DNA from: Thuidium tamariscinum
Taxonomy: Eukaryota; Streptophyta; Bryopsida; Hypnales; Thuidiaceae
Length of the DNA stretch: 64,000 nt
Direction: 5' to 3'
NCBI GenBank assembly: GCA_947034885.2
Contig: OX344755.2
Location: 684,501 to 748,500, forward strand
This document shows positions 1 to 9,650 of the stretch, piece by piece. The first letter of the stretch is position 1. Every line of letters begins with the position of its first letter. The position numbers were made by a program, and so were the translations under genes. The notes under the pieces were generated by a model, which was not told where the DNA came from, did not search any database, and saw only the letters and a list, made by a program, of their open reading frames with translations.

Positions 1-716
1 TTCTTTAAAATTTGTATTTATTTTTAAATAAAAAATTTTAATTGATTTTTAAGATTTATATTGGAGTAGAAAGCTTTAAGCCATTCTATTTTGATCAATG
101 AGTAAAAAATTATGAGGAGTTTTAATTACTTTGAGGTAGTTTGTAGGTAGATATAGAACCTCCACTTTCCAAAAAAGTTTGAAATCTTTAAACCATTTGG
201 ATTGACATTTTTTAATTCTATAGATAAATTATTTACAATTCAATATTTTAAATCATTTTCTACCTCTATCTACTTATCTATCTATTTTTTTCTTATATAT
301 TGTACAATTCCAAATCATTTGAAATTTTTCAAGCATCTAGCAAACTGGCCTTAAGAAATAAATCCAAAGAGTAACCACCAATTTGAACTTTTTTCCATAC
401 AAGTGTGAGCTTATGAAGTGCAACAATCTATTTTTTTGCAAGGCCAACAAAATGATTTTTATCAATTCAAACATTTATATCTTGCAATCTACATGGATGA
501 AAATTTTAATATTTATTCTTTGTATTTATATACTGGTTTATTATAAAATCCTATAGTTATAAGTATCAAAAAATATTTTTCATCTAAAATTTGGGAGTTG
601 TATTAGAAATGGTGGTTTTCGAGCATTTTTGGCAAAAACCATTTAGAAGTTAATAGGGTGTTTTCAAATACTTCTTTTATCTTAAAATATTTTTCCACTT
701 TCAATGTCATGTTTTC
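1..716. other. AT-rich non-coding DNA with a diverged TTAA-element relic
   Basis: No credible open reading frame is seen. Positions of about 34-150 resemble, at low identity, the arm of the foldback element near 24,560-24,660: a match to the 'cattccatttggat' segment followed by 'aaaattatgaggagtttta'. This stretch is therefore probably an old relic of the same TTAA-element group. The rest is plain AT-rich sequence. Confidence 0.35.
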
Positions 717-1207
717 TTAACCCCTAACTATCCAAGGCACCAAAATTTGGTATTTGCAAAACTGTCAAGTTAAATAAAACCTAACCAAGTTGCTATTTTT
801 AGTAGTTTGTATTCTTGGAAAGTTCTTCCAGAAGTCTAGTTTTGGTGTCATAAATCCAATTTAGAAAATGAATGATAGTGATTTTTATATACAAGATTTG
901 TATAGTGGTATCCATTGCAATCTTGACTTCCTGTAGTGTGAGAGCTCTTGGAAATGAGCCTCAAATACACTAGATCTTGGATCAAAAATCACATTCGAAA
1001 TTCATTTTTTATAAAAATTACAAAGTAGTTTTTAAGAAGCCATAAATTGATTGGGGTTATACATGTTAATCCTTTAACCCTTAAAGCCTTGAGGTGCGTT
1101 TTTTGGCATTATAAATTTTTTGAGTAGCTCATTGCTTCACTATGAATGGAGTTTTTATTTTTTTCGCTGAAATGTTTACACAAGATGTGCCCAAGGAGTA
1201 GCTTTAA

Positions 1208-1901
1208 CCCCTAAGTGCTCGAGCGACCATTTTGTGGTCGCTGCCTGACTTGGTGAAGCTGCCTAACTTGAGAAAATGAGAATTTTCATACCCCATTTTT
1301 TTTTAAGATGCACTAGAGCGTTTACTATAGTTTTGAGCAAAAAAATTTTGAAAAATAATATAAAATGCTTGTGCAATTTTTTTTCAAAGGTGGAAGCTCT
1401 AGTTTTGGCTCTAAAGCATAGGAAGTTTGCATTGATGGACCAATTGGAAGTAGCCATGTGGTGTGCTGCAGATGCTGCCCCCCCTAAAAAAAAGGATACA
1501 GCCTGGAACTTCTTCTTGAAGACATAGAACCCGTTCTGACAAGACCGGGTCACTCTGACACTGACATTGTGAAAAGTTCGATACAAGAAATCTTGGGCAA
1601 GCGCAACAATGCCTGCAAAACTTGACGTAGCAGTTGGCAGTTGATAGCTCCATTCAGCTGAACGTCTCTTCTAAAGTACTCATGAACACCCAAAGAAAAT
1701 GGGGATCAATAGCCACCAACATAATTGAAAGGGAACATAATTGAAGGACTTCTTCAAGGCTAATATTCTAAAGACTTTTCAAATGTTCTACTAGGGTCCC
1801 AAGACTACACCTAGAAGTCACTGCTTTACATCTATGTGGCTTCAAAGCCATCACTAGCCTACAATATACCTAAATATGTGAGGATCAATAAAAGCAAACT
1901 A
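1208..1901. other. Left internal part of the piggyBac element
   Basis: Non-coding as far as I can tell. The first 40 bases hold a small palindrome (GCGACCATTTTGTGGTCGC, about 1223-1241), like the subterminal hairpins of many TTAA elements. Short open frames near 1276-1650 overlap one another in several frames, contain homopolymer runs and show no domain, so I do not call them genes. The region probably holds the 5' flank, promoter or leader of the interrupted piggyBac gene. Confidence 0.5.
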
Positions 1902-1909
1902 CATTTATT
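1902..1909. repeat. Left target-site duplication of the giant hAT (CATTTATT)
   Basis: CATTTATT directly precedes the CAGGGTTG terminus and is repeated exactly at 18788-18795, directly after the opposite terminus. An 8-bp duplication is the hallmark of hAT transposition. Confidence 0.95.
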
Positions 1910-1917
1910 CAGGGTTG
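1910..1917. repeat. Left terminal inverted repeat of the hAT
   Basis: CAGGGTTG is complementary to 18780-18787. Identity drops after 8 bp, but both subterminal regions continue with GACG/CGTC-rich sequence containing GTGACG. Confidence 0.9.
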
Positions 1918-1924
1918 TCTATCC

Positions 1925-2445
1925 TGACGTGACGTGGGCTTTTCCCGTCGGGATGTCATGACGCGTCAGGACGCGTCAGAGGCCGTCCCGAATGCTGACG
2001 GCGTCGTCGACAGCGCGGATGAAGTCCGTCGACAGCGCGCAGACGGCCTGTCGGCCGCCTCGACGACTGGCCGTCGCGTGGACGGACAGAGCGTCCGCGG
2101 CTTTAGGGTTTAGGCGCGACGGCCAGGCCGTCGCCTCGACAGTTTTCTGTTCAGCGGACGGTCACGGCGTCCAGAGTCCGTCCACGCAGCGGGGACGGCC
2201 AGAGCGTCCGCGGCTTGTGCACTTCGACGGGACGGCCAGGCCGTCGCCTCGACAGTTTTCCGTTCAGCGGACGGTCACGGCGTCCAGAGTCCGTCCACGC
2301 TGCGGGGACGGCCAGGCCGTCGTCTGGACAGCGGGACGTCCGCTGGACGGCCAGAGCGTCTGCGGGGACGGCCACGACGTCCCGTCCGCGGCTGTCCACA
2401 GTGCGCCAACGGACAGGCCGTCGACTGGACGACTGTTGCCAGGCC
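1925..2445. promoter_or_regulatory. GC-rich CCGTC/GACGG repeat block, left end and transposase promoter
   Basis: This is a dense cluster of GGCCGTC/GACGGCC and related pentamers in both orientations, in an otherwise AT-rich setting. It includes a direct repeat of 113 bp period (starting 2118 and 2231), each unit opening with GACGGCCAGGCCGTCG. The block sits between the left terminus and the TATA box at 2453. By analogy with subterminal motif clusters bound by Ac-type transposases, these may be transposase binding sites that also control the promoter. That role is inferred. Confidence 0.7.
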
Positions 2446-2452
2446 TTCACAG

Positions 2453-2458
2453 TATATA
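2453..2458 (+). promoter_or_regulatory. Probable TATA box of the hAT transposase gene
   Basis: TATATA lies directly downstream of the GC-rich block and about 215 bp upstream of the start codon. A start site near 2485 would be expected. Confidence 0.5.
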
Positions 2459-2588
2459 GCACAAGCCGTGTATTTGAAGGTCACTTTTCCTTGCTGATCT
2501 CTGCTCTTATGACCTGGTTGGCACACAGCCATTGCACTAGAGTGAAGTCCAAGAAGAGTGTGTGGGAGGAACACTTGCTGTGAAAGCA

Positions 2589-2646
2589 GTAAGTGTTATT
2601 TCCACATCACATCCAAACTGAATACTAACCTGTTTTGTTTGTGCAG
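2589..2646 (+). other. Possible short leader intron of the transposase gene
   Basis: A consensus donor GTAAGT at 2589 and a pyrimidine/T-rich acceptor ending GTGCAG at 2646 would remove 58 bp of leader, 26 bp before the ATG. The upstream ATG at 2509 meets a stop before the donor, so the leader looks non-coding. A similar arrangement is seen before the kinase gene. Confidence 0.4.
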
Positions 2647-2672
2647 TTTCAAGTGAAGAACCAGTGGGAGCA

Positions 2673-5600
2673 ATGGGAGGGGGGAGGACACAATGGGAAC
2701 CCTGGTACAGGCTACAAGAGGATGGGAAAGTGGAATGCAAGTTCTGCAAAACGAAGATTAGTTACCGCAAGGATCGCTTGCTTTTCCACTTGGGTTATAG
2801 ACGAAATGACACCCTCCCCGGAGTGAGAATGTGCAACAAGGCCAGTGCAGCAGTGAAGGCTATGTTTTTCAATTGTGGGGGGAATGTTCCTACGGTCTCC
2901 GAAGACGAAGAGGAACATGATGTGGAAGTGACATCACCGTCATCGAATCCAATGAGGGTGGTACGTGATCAAGAATTACCCAATGCTTCAATCTCAATTA
3001 GTGGAGGGGGAGGAAATACTTTGGGCCAAAATTCTCAAGTTCGATCATCAGAGGCGCCTGTCCCTTCTTCGACCCATAGTCGACCGCTGAGGCAATTATC
3101 CGTACAAGAAGGGATGGACACATCCAAAAAGCAAGTACTAGACAAGAAGTGGGCAAAGTTTTTCTACGAAGCAAATATCCCATTCAATGTGGTGAGACAC
3201 CCCGCTTTTGTGGATGCCGTGAAATCAACCTCCGAGTCCAGAGTTCTTTACAAACCTCCACCTTACAATGCCATACGTACGAAGCTCATGACATCAACAA
3301 AGGAGGAAGTGGCTGCACTGGTAGCGGAGAAGACAAGGGGGCCTATCCACAAGTACGGTGTCACTATATGTTCTGACGGATGGGACAATGTCAGCCATCG
3401 GCCATTGATCAATGTAATGTTGTCGTGCACGAGTGGAGAAGTATTTTTGGGATCGGTGGACACTACAGGCGAAAGCAAAGACGCTGTTTATGTGGCTAAT
3501 TGCATGATCGATTACATTGACGCGGTGGGGGGACAGAATGTGGTGCAAGTTTGTACGGACAATGCGCCAAACATGCGTTTGGCTGGTACTCAAATTACTC
3601 GCGAATTCCCTCACCTATATTTCCAAGGTTGTTCCGCGCATGCACTTGACCTTCTACTTGAAGATTGGGGCAAGCAACTTTGGGTGGTCAAAATGGTGAA
3701 GAAAGCAAAATCAATCGTGAAATTCATTCGCACGCATCACATGCCACTCGCCATTTTCCGACGACATTCTCCTAACCTCATGTTGAAGAATCCCATTGAG
3801 ACACGTTTTGCGACCATGTTCCTCATGATCGAGCGTTTGGCCGAGGTCAAGGAAGCCGTGGAATCTACAGTCCATGATCCGCAGTGGAACAAATATGTGA
3901 GGTCCTCGAACGCTGCAATACACAATAAGGCAGAAAAGGTTCGACGTAGGGTTCGAAAGGACGAGTTCTGGAGGAGGTGTCTCAACTTTGTGCATATGGT
4001 AGAGCCTGTGTTGGTGGCTCTTCGAGAGTTTGATGGAAAACATCCGGTCATGGGCAAAGCATGGATCGTGATGAAGAAGCTAGAAAAGCATGTTTTGGCT
4101 TTGAGGAATCGACCATTTTCATTGGAGGCAAATTATGCGGACCGTGCTGAATACGCGTTTTACGAACGATGGGATTTGATGAAGACTGATTTGTACTACG
4201 CAGCTGCCCTGCTCAATCCATTCCTCCTTGATGAAATTATACTAATAGACGATAACGAGGCAAAGGAGGCCATTCTTAGAGTACTACGCAAATTGGCAGT
4301 TGGAGGGTTGGGATATGCAGCCGCTTTGTTTGAGTACCAATCCTTTCGAGACCGCCGAGGCATGTTCGCTGGACTTCCCGATGTGAATACTTTGAATTTG
4401 GAGCCGCATGAATGGTGGGATCTTCTCGGAGCCGCTGCTCATACGCTTGCACCTATTGCAAGAAGGATCCTCGCACAAGTATGTTCCGCATCATCATGCG
4501 AACGCAATTGGAGCATGTATTCATTTGTCCACAGCAAGTCTCGCAACAGATTGACATCTGAGCGCGCGGAGGAATTGGTTTACATTTATACCAATTCAAG
4601 GACTCTCAGGGAAAGGGGTGCGGCGGATGCAGCACGATGGTACACTGAGAACATGTTGTCCGAAGATTCCATGACAACCGAATCAGATGGCTTGGATCGT
4701 GGTTCGGTTATGTCAGACGCTAACAACGATGACTCAGACGACAGTTCCAATGGCGATGATGATCCACCATTTCGGCCTTTGGGTGAAAGGCAAGAAAGGG
4801 GTCCCCTAATTGACGAGTCCGTATTTGACTTTGATGGCGCGAATAATGATGGAAATGACCACGGGGGAGATGAGGATGGAAATGACAACGGGGGAAATGA
4901 TGGCAGTCCGTCATGGATGCCACGTACATCGATTGCGGGGTCAAGTGGTGGAAATCAAAACGAAGGGGTTGAAGCCCCACCTTCGCCGGTTATAGGGCCG
5001 ATTGAAGAAGAAATGCGTACCTGGAGACATGAACATGTCGTTGTGGTAGAAAGACAAGGCGAAGATGAGGTCGTTGCCACAGATCCCCGAGTGGCGCGGA
5101 ACACTCGTAGCCACAGATCCCCCATTGGTGTCGAGATAGACTTTCGCACATTGCTTCGAGACACGATCGGCGTGCGACCACAAGCGCCTAGCTTGGATGA
5201 TCCACCCGTCCAAATTTCAGCACGGCCTTCATCTTCTAGAGTCCGCCCCAACCAAGAAACTCCATCAGTCGGTACACGATTGGCCGGTCTCTTCCCAACT
5301 CTAAATATGACCGAGCGAAGGAATGCACCTCCATCCTCAGAACAACCCGTTGCACCGCCTACACGCACTACTAATCGACGCCCGCGGCCATGTGAAGAAA
5401 GCCCTACCAATGAACGAGTGAGTAGAAGAACACGTAGAAGGCTAAGAAGGGAAGAAGCGGCGAGTATACCATTTCTCCGCGAAGGTCTTCTCCCTGGACC
5501 GACGGGGCCCAGTGTGGATACCGCTGGAGATGGAGTAGGAGGGCGAACAATCCGCAGATTGGCTTCTATAGTAGGTGAAGGCTCAGACAGCCCTGACAAC

Positions 5601-5807
5601 TCACCAAGCGAAGTCGGTAGGGCAACGTCCAATCATGATGATGAATCCATGGGTCCTAGTATAGGTGAAGATGGTGAAGTTCCGGGAGATAGTGATTATA
5701 GAGGGACTCGTAGAGGTCCTCCACCTGCACCTCAAGACAATCAAGCAACCACGCGAGAGGCTGCTGCAAGGAGCATGGCTCCTAATCGTACACGAGCAAG
5801 ACGTTGA
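2673..5807 (+). CDS. hAT-family transposase with long acidic/basic C-terminal extension
   Basis: This nuclear DNA transposase is expected to cut and paste the surrounding element. I chose the first ATG (2673), giving 1044 residues. Residues about 15-55 form a BED-type zinc finger (C22, C25, then a His and a Cys about 14 and 27 residues on). Residues about 195-365 match the DUF659/RNase-H-like core, with DGWDN (D235) and CTDNAP (D296). A C-terminal hAT dimerisation region follows, with SSCERNWS (E610) at about 575-645. The D-D-E triad is therefore present and no break is seen. The remaining ~390 residues are unusual: an acidic Asp/Asn/Gly tract (about 680-760), then Pro/Ser/Arg-rich sequence with a basic patch (RRTRRRLRR) that could be a nuclear signal. 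Most plant hAT transposases end soon after the dimerisation domain. GC content is higher than in the flanks. Confidence 0.93.
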   Translation: MGGGRTQWEPWYRLQEDGKVECKFCKTKISYRKDRLLFHLGYRRNDTLPGVRMCNKASAAVKAMFFNCGGNVPTVSEDEEEHDVEVTSPSSNPMRVVRDQELPNASISISGGGGNTLGQNSQVRSSEAPVPSSTHSRPLRQLSVQEGMDTSKKQVLDKKWAKFFYEANIPFNVVRHPAFVDAVKSTSESRVLYKPPPYNAIRTKLMTSTKEEVAALVAEKTRGPIHKYGVTICSDGWDNVSHRPLINVMLSCTSGEVFLGSVDTTGESKDAVYVANCMIDYIDAVGGQNVVQVCTDNAPNMRLAGTQITREFPHLYFQGCSAHALDLLLEDWGKQLWVVKMVKKAKSIVKFIRTHHMPLAIFRRHSPNLMLKNPIETRFATMFLMIERLAEVKEAVESTVHDPQWNKYVRSSNAAIHNKAEKVRRRVRKDEFWRRCLNFVHMVEPVLVALREFDGKHPVMGKAWIVMKKLEKHVLALRNRPFSLEANYADRAEYAFYERWDLMKTDLYYAAALLNPFLLDEIILIDDNEAKEAILRVLRKLAVGGLGYAAALFEYQSFRDRRGMFAGLPDVNTLNLEPHEWWDLLGAAAHTLAPIARRILAQVCSASSCERNWSMYSFVHSKSRNRLTSERAEELVYIYTNSRTLRERGAADAARWYTENMLSEDSMTTESDGLDRGSVMSDANNDDSDDSSNGDDDPPFRPLGERQERGPLIDESVFDFDGANNDGNDHGGDEDGNDNGGNDGSPSWMPRTSIAGSSGGNQNEGVEAPPSPVIGPIEEEMRTWRHEHVVVVERQGEDEVVATDPRVARNTRSHRSPIGVEIDFRTLLRDTIGVRPQAPSLDDPPVQISARPSSSRVRPNQETPSVGTRLAGLFPTLNMTERRNAPPSSEQPVAPPTRTTNRRPRPCEESPTNERVSRRTRRRLRREEAASIPFLREGLLPGPTGPSVDTAGDGVGGRTIRRLASIVGEGSDSPDNSPSEVGRATSNHDDESMGPSIGEDGEVPGDSDYRGTRRGPPPAPQDNQATTREAAARSMAPNRTRARR

Positions 5808-6188
5808 GAGCATCTAGGGAAAAAAATGTCTCCATGTCATCTTATGTAATATTGTGTAAGGCTGAATACCTTGCATGTGAAATTCGGCATTAATTATAAA
5901 TACTACACATGCTTCCTGTGCTCATGTAGGGCGCATGGGTAGAAATTTTTTATCTTCACATGTCACAAATTCTACAACGCAACAACGGATCCATTTATGG
6001 ATATTTGTCCCAAGAAATGGAAATATTTGCTTTGTCGTTTGCCATGTGTTCTATACTCTTAAATTTGGATTCATTCTTCGAAGCTGGTTACCTACATGCT
6101 TGGATATTTTGAGATCATTATGGATTTTGCCATGTACAAGAAAACAAATGTAATCTGGAATATGGAGAAAATGATTGAAAGTACTGAA
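5808..6188 (+). other. 3' flank of the hAT transposase gene
   Basis: AT-rich, with no gene seen. It should contain the transposase 3' untranslated region. Short open frames near 5935-6153 have no recognisable content. Confidence 0.5.
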
Positions 6189-7114
6189 TTAACCCCTAAA
6201 GGACCAAGAGTCCCCTCGGGGAACTTTAAGAATTAGGGCAAGTACTTGTGACTTCAATTTTTAATGAATTTTATTGAAATTTTCACATAAGATAAAAAAA
6301 CTGATTAGCTCCGTGGAAATATTCATTTTTTTTCAATTGGTGACCGGGAGCAAAAGTTATGCCATCATAAACATTATTTTTATGTTGCCGGGCAGAAAAA
6401 AAATCTACAGAAACTTCAAAATTAAAAAAATAATTTTTTTTTCTTATAGATTATATTTTTGTCTACAAGTAAAGCTTTGATTCATTCCATTTGGATTAGT
6501 AATGTGAAAGTTATGAACAATCTTGTTTTTCGGGCAATCTAAGCATCTTCTTGAAAAAATAACTTCTAGGATTCATTTGTGAATGCAATTTCCACAATTT
6601 AAAAAAAAAATTGTTGGACAAGGTTGATTTTGTTTTCTAGAACAATCTCACCATTGGGATTATTGTGTTTCAATTCCATCTATGAGATATTTGCAATTTA
6701 GTTTTTCTTTCAATCTTGGACCTACATCTACTTGACAATTTTTTAAAGAATGACAAAAAGTCTTTATTTTGTGAATTTTTTTTCCTAAGCTCTTAGCTCA
6801 ATTTCTCAATAAAATTTTTTTAATTCAACGTCTGTAGTGCAAAAAGATTACATAAATGGAGGACAAAGTCATTTGAAGTTGCAAACTAGTGTTTAAGAAA
6901 ACTTTGTTTTCCAACTTTGAATGCTCATATCTTCCTATCTATACGGTCAAACTTCATGAAATTTTCACCACATCATCTTAGTTAAGTAAAGTTCAAGATC
7001 CTATGGTTAGATTCTAAAAATTTAGTTTTTTTGTTTTTCATGGATGAATGGAACAAAAATGGCAGTTTTGAGTGGTTTTGGGTTGAAAAACGGCCGTGGT
7101 CCTTTAGGGGTTAA
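6189..7114. mobile_element. TTAA-flanked non-autonomous piggyBac-type element inside the hAT (level 5)
   Basis: TTAA at 6189-6192 and 7111-7114 flank a 918-bp insert with 14-bp perfect terminal inverted repeats, CCCCTAAAGGACCA. The inside is AT-rich and non-coding. Internal sequence around 6340-6520 (reference points 'caaaagttatgccat' and 'attccatttggatta') resembles the foldback arm near 24,450-24,640, so both belong to one group. It lies between the transposase stop and the 3' end of the kinase gene, and disrupts neither. Confidence 0.85.
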
Positions 7115-7326
7115 CATGGCATTCAGTCCAAAATTTACGAAGGGACAGAACTACTCACAAATCCACTCACCGGAATCATACTCGAATGGAACAAAAATAT
7201 TTACATATATTTATTTCAAAAAGGAGTTAGTACAAAATTTAGTGACGCAAAGTTCGTGGACTATACTGTGGTAAAAGCAAGTACTAAGGTACGTCTACGA
7301 TTACATTGCCACTAAAATACTATTCT

Positions 7327-8988
7327 CTAATCTTCATTCCTTGCTTGTTCTTGTAGAAGTGCTTGCTCCTTGCGGGCCTCGCGGTAGCAATCAACGGGTG
7401 GAGTCCAAAATAAGGGGGCGCCACTAATTCGTCCCACGGCGTATGTTACCGTGCGTCGTTGTAGTGGGTCCTCTTTGCACAATTCGCCCAATGTGGCTTG
7501 AAATGTACCAAACGCTGTATGGTCGGGAAGCATTTCCGTATTTTCGCGGTCTTTCTTCCATATCTTCTCCGCAAGCTTCCCAACAGCATATCCGTCTATA
7601 TGTATACTAACACACGGTGCCCCATCTGCACGAGTGGGGGATACCGAAGTACCCGCCTCTCCAGGAACATACATCAATTCAGGGGCCACCCACCAACGTT
7701 TCTGACGTGTAGCCCGCATTTGGCTTGCACATTGAAACTGGTACAAAGAATGGGTTTCTTCATTGATACGACTAGCCATTCCCCAATCACATAGCCCAAT
7801 CCACACTGTTCGCCCATCATCATTCGGAAAATGCAACATGATGTTTTCTGGCGTGATGTCGTTGTGGAGCACCGAAGATTGTTGCACCGCATCCACGATG
7901 CAAATTAACGCCCATGCAAGCTCGGTGCGGTTTCTACGATAAGCCAAGAGTCTTTTGGCTTCTTGCATCGTCTGTGGAGTTGCATGGTAGGCAAGCTCCC
8001 CGATCTCAGCATAATCTCGGTTTTTCTGGTCCAATGCGAACATGGCTCCCAATGTTCCTCCATTCCACCATTGAGAATAACACTCCATGGTCATGTCATT
8101 TATAGCAAAAAATTTTATGACCCCTGGATGATTACATGGACAAACCAAAGCCTCGATGGACAACTTCTCCCGCGACTTCTTCAATTGATCCACATATAGG
8201 GCTGTCTTGCCCGCCAATTCCATCATGGGGGGAATGTGCCTTGAATTTTGGAGGCTCACTTTACGCACCCTCCCGTGCCCCCCTTGTTTGTTGTGGCCTG
8301 ACAATGGAACCACCACCACTCCTCGTTCAAGAAATACCACTCCTCCCGCACCCGCTTGGCCTAGGGACAAGCTTTGGCTCTGCTGAAACCATGGGGCAGA
8401 GCGGATATTGCTGGAAGACAGCGCTCGCATTGCGTCATGCCACCAATACACCTTTTTGTGCAACAAATGCAATGCTTGTTGCTTCGGCGCTACATCTCGT
8501 TTGAAGCCCTTTACCGATGCGGCGACTTGGGCGATGTTGAAAACACAAGTTTGCACTTGTTCGTCAAGCCAACGACGGAAGTGTTCCTTTGTGCGATCTT
8601 CAAGCCACTCATCCTCGCCCATTGTTGTCCAAAACATGTGGGTGAATTTTTTTTTAATTGTCTCCACCCCTTGCAATCCACGCGAGACGTAGGTCGTATT
8701 CAATTGAGCAATCGTATATTGCTCCAAAAAATCCAATGCCACTTCCTGCACTTTCCTGGTCGCAGCCTTCCTTGGCCAGTCGTCTGTATTCGTAGTCTTG
8801 TGCCTCCGCCTACTCTTTTTTTTCTTGGCCCCTGAAGATTCTCCTCCAGCCGCACCACCGACCCCTTCTCCGGCCAATACTGCCTCTGATACGTAGTCAA
8901 TGGATTCTGGAGACTGCTCACCAACAGGATCTCCGATGCCTGAAAACCACTCATCAACCTTGCGCTTCGACGCACCTCGCCCGTTCAT
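7327..8988 (-). CDS. Protein-kinase-like cargo protein of the hAT
   Basis: A 553-residue open frame starting at an ATG (complement of 8986-8988). The C-terminal half carries the order of kinase motifs: a glycine-rich loop GGHGRV (about 235-240), a catalytic loop HNDITPEN (375-382, HND in place of HRD, with D377 and N382 kept), DWG (401-403, in place of DFG), APE (435-437) and a later DGYAVGK helix motif. I could not place the beta-3 lysine with certainty, so activity is probable rather than proven. Residues about 75-190 are helical-looking and unrecognised. KKKKSRRRHK (55-64) may be a nuclear signal. It converges on the transposase gene and shares the CCGTC-block promoter layout. Phosphorylation of the transposase, the RING protein or host factors is only inferred. 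Confidence 0.85.
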   Translation of the reverse strand: MNGRGASKRKVDEWFSGIGDPVGEQSPESIDYVSEAVLAGEGVGGAAGGESSGAKKKKSRRRHKTTNTDDWPRKAATRKVQEVALDFLEQYTIAQLNTTYVSRGLQGVETIKKKFTHMFWTTMGEDEWLEDRTKEHFRRWLDEQVQTCVFNIAQVAASVKGFKRDVAPKQQALHLLHKKVYWWHDAMRALSSSNIRSAPWFQQSQSLSLGQAGAGGVVFLERGVVVVPLSGHNKQGGHGRVRKVSLQNSRHIPPMMELAGKTALYVDQLKKSREKLSIEALVCPCNHPGVIKFFAINDMTMECYSQWWNGGTLGAMFALDQKNRDYAEIGELAYHATPQTMQEAKRLLAYRRNRTELAWALICIVDAVQQSSVLHNDITPENIMLHFPNDDGRTVWIGLCDWGMASRINEETHSLYQFQCASQMRATRQKRWWVAPELMYVPGEAGTSVSPTRADGAPCVSIHIDGYAVGKLAEKIWKKDRENTEMLPDHTAFGTFQATLGELCKEDPLQRRTVTYAVGRISGAPLFWTPPVDCYREARKEQALLQEQARNED

Positions 8989-8989
8989 T

Positions 8990-9041
8990 CTGAAAAAAAA
9001 TATGCGATGGTAAAACCAAGGAATTAGGGTTCAGTACTCAC
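8990..9041 (-). other. Possible short leader intron of the kinase gene
   Basis: On the minus strand, donor GTGAGT (9041-9036) and acceptor TTTTTTTTCAG (ending 8990) lie directly before the ATG. At 52 bp this is very short, but the polypyrimidine tract and CAG are textbook. It parallels the transposase leader. Confidence 0.4.
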
Positions 9042-9183
9042 AAATGTGAAAACTATCCCCCCTTCTTCAGCCGAGCCTCCTCGCAAGCACCCGCGCTCCC
9101 AAGCAAGGACTGCAACCAATCCAGGGCAAGAGAGCACCGTCAGAGCAGGAGAGACTCGTGCAGAGTGGGGGACCTGGCCCACC

Positions 9184-9190
9184 TTATATA
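9184..9190 (-). promoter_or_regulatory. Probable TATA box of the kinase gene
   Basis: TATATAA on the minus strand, about 195 bp upstream of the start codon and directly downstream (in gene direction) of the GC-rich block at 9192-9650. Confidence 0.5.
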
Positions 9191-9191
9191 G

Positions 9192-9650
9192 TCGTTGGCG
9201 AGCCGTCGCATGGACGGCCGATCCGTCCAAGGAACTCGAAAGCCGTCGAGGGGTGTCGGGAACTCCGAGACCGTCGAGGGGACGCACTGAAGCCGTCGAG
9301 GGGAATGTCGAGGACGATGAGGCCGTCGACGAGACGCACCCATCCGTCCCGGGAATTTCGAAGCCGTCGTGGGGACCGTCGAGGAACTGCGAGACCGTCG
9401 AGGGGACGCGCTCGCCGTCCTCAGAATTGGGAAGCCGTCGAGGGGAATGTCGAGGACGATGAGGCCGTCGACGGGACGCACCCATCCGTCCCGGGAATTT
9501 CGAAGCCGTCCAGGAAACCGTCGAGGAACTGCGAGACCGTCGACAGGACGCACAAGCTGTCCTGGGAATTCGGGGGTCCGTCGTGGAACGAGGCCGTCCA
9601 CGCGACCCCACAGGGCGTCCCGGGAATTCTGAACCATTAAGGGGATCGTC
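9192..9650. promoter_or_regulatory. GC-rich CCGTCGA repeat block at the kinase promoter
   Basis: About 450 bp of repeated GCCGTCGAGGGG, GACCGTCGAG and TCCCGGGAATTTCG units, with a direct repeat of 142 bp period (AGCCGTCGAGGGGAATGTCG at 9291 and 9433). The core CCGTC/GACGG is shared with the other three blocks, but the longer units differ. The open frames across it in several phases are compositional artefacts. I infer a role in promoter control or transposase binding. Confidence 0.65.

Noticed and set aside
1992-2583. Open frames of 99-155 codons on both strands in the left GC-rich block
   Set aside because: They arise from stop-poor GC-rich repeats, overlap in several phases and have repetitive Arg/Pro/Ser composition; the block is better read as promoter or terminal repeat DNA.
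4955-5632. 225-codon frame antisense to the transposase tail
   Set aside because: Shadow of the GC-richer coding strand; no motif and no promoter signal.
9024-9640. Open frames of 87-195 codons on both strands over the kinase promoter block
   Set aside because: Same reason: repeated CCGTCGA units keep several frames open at once, and no domain is present.
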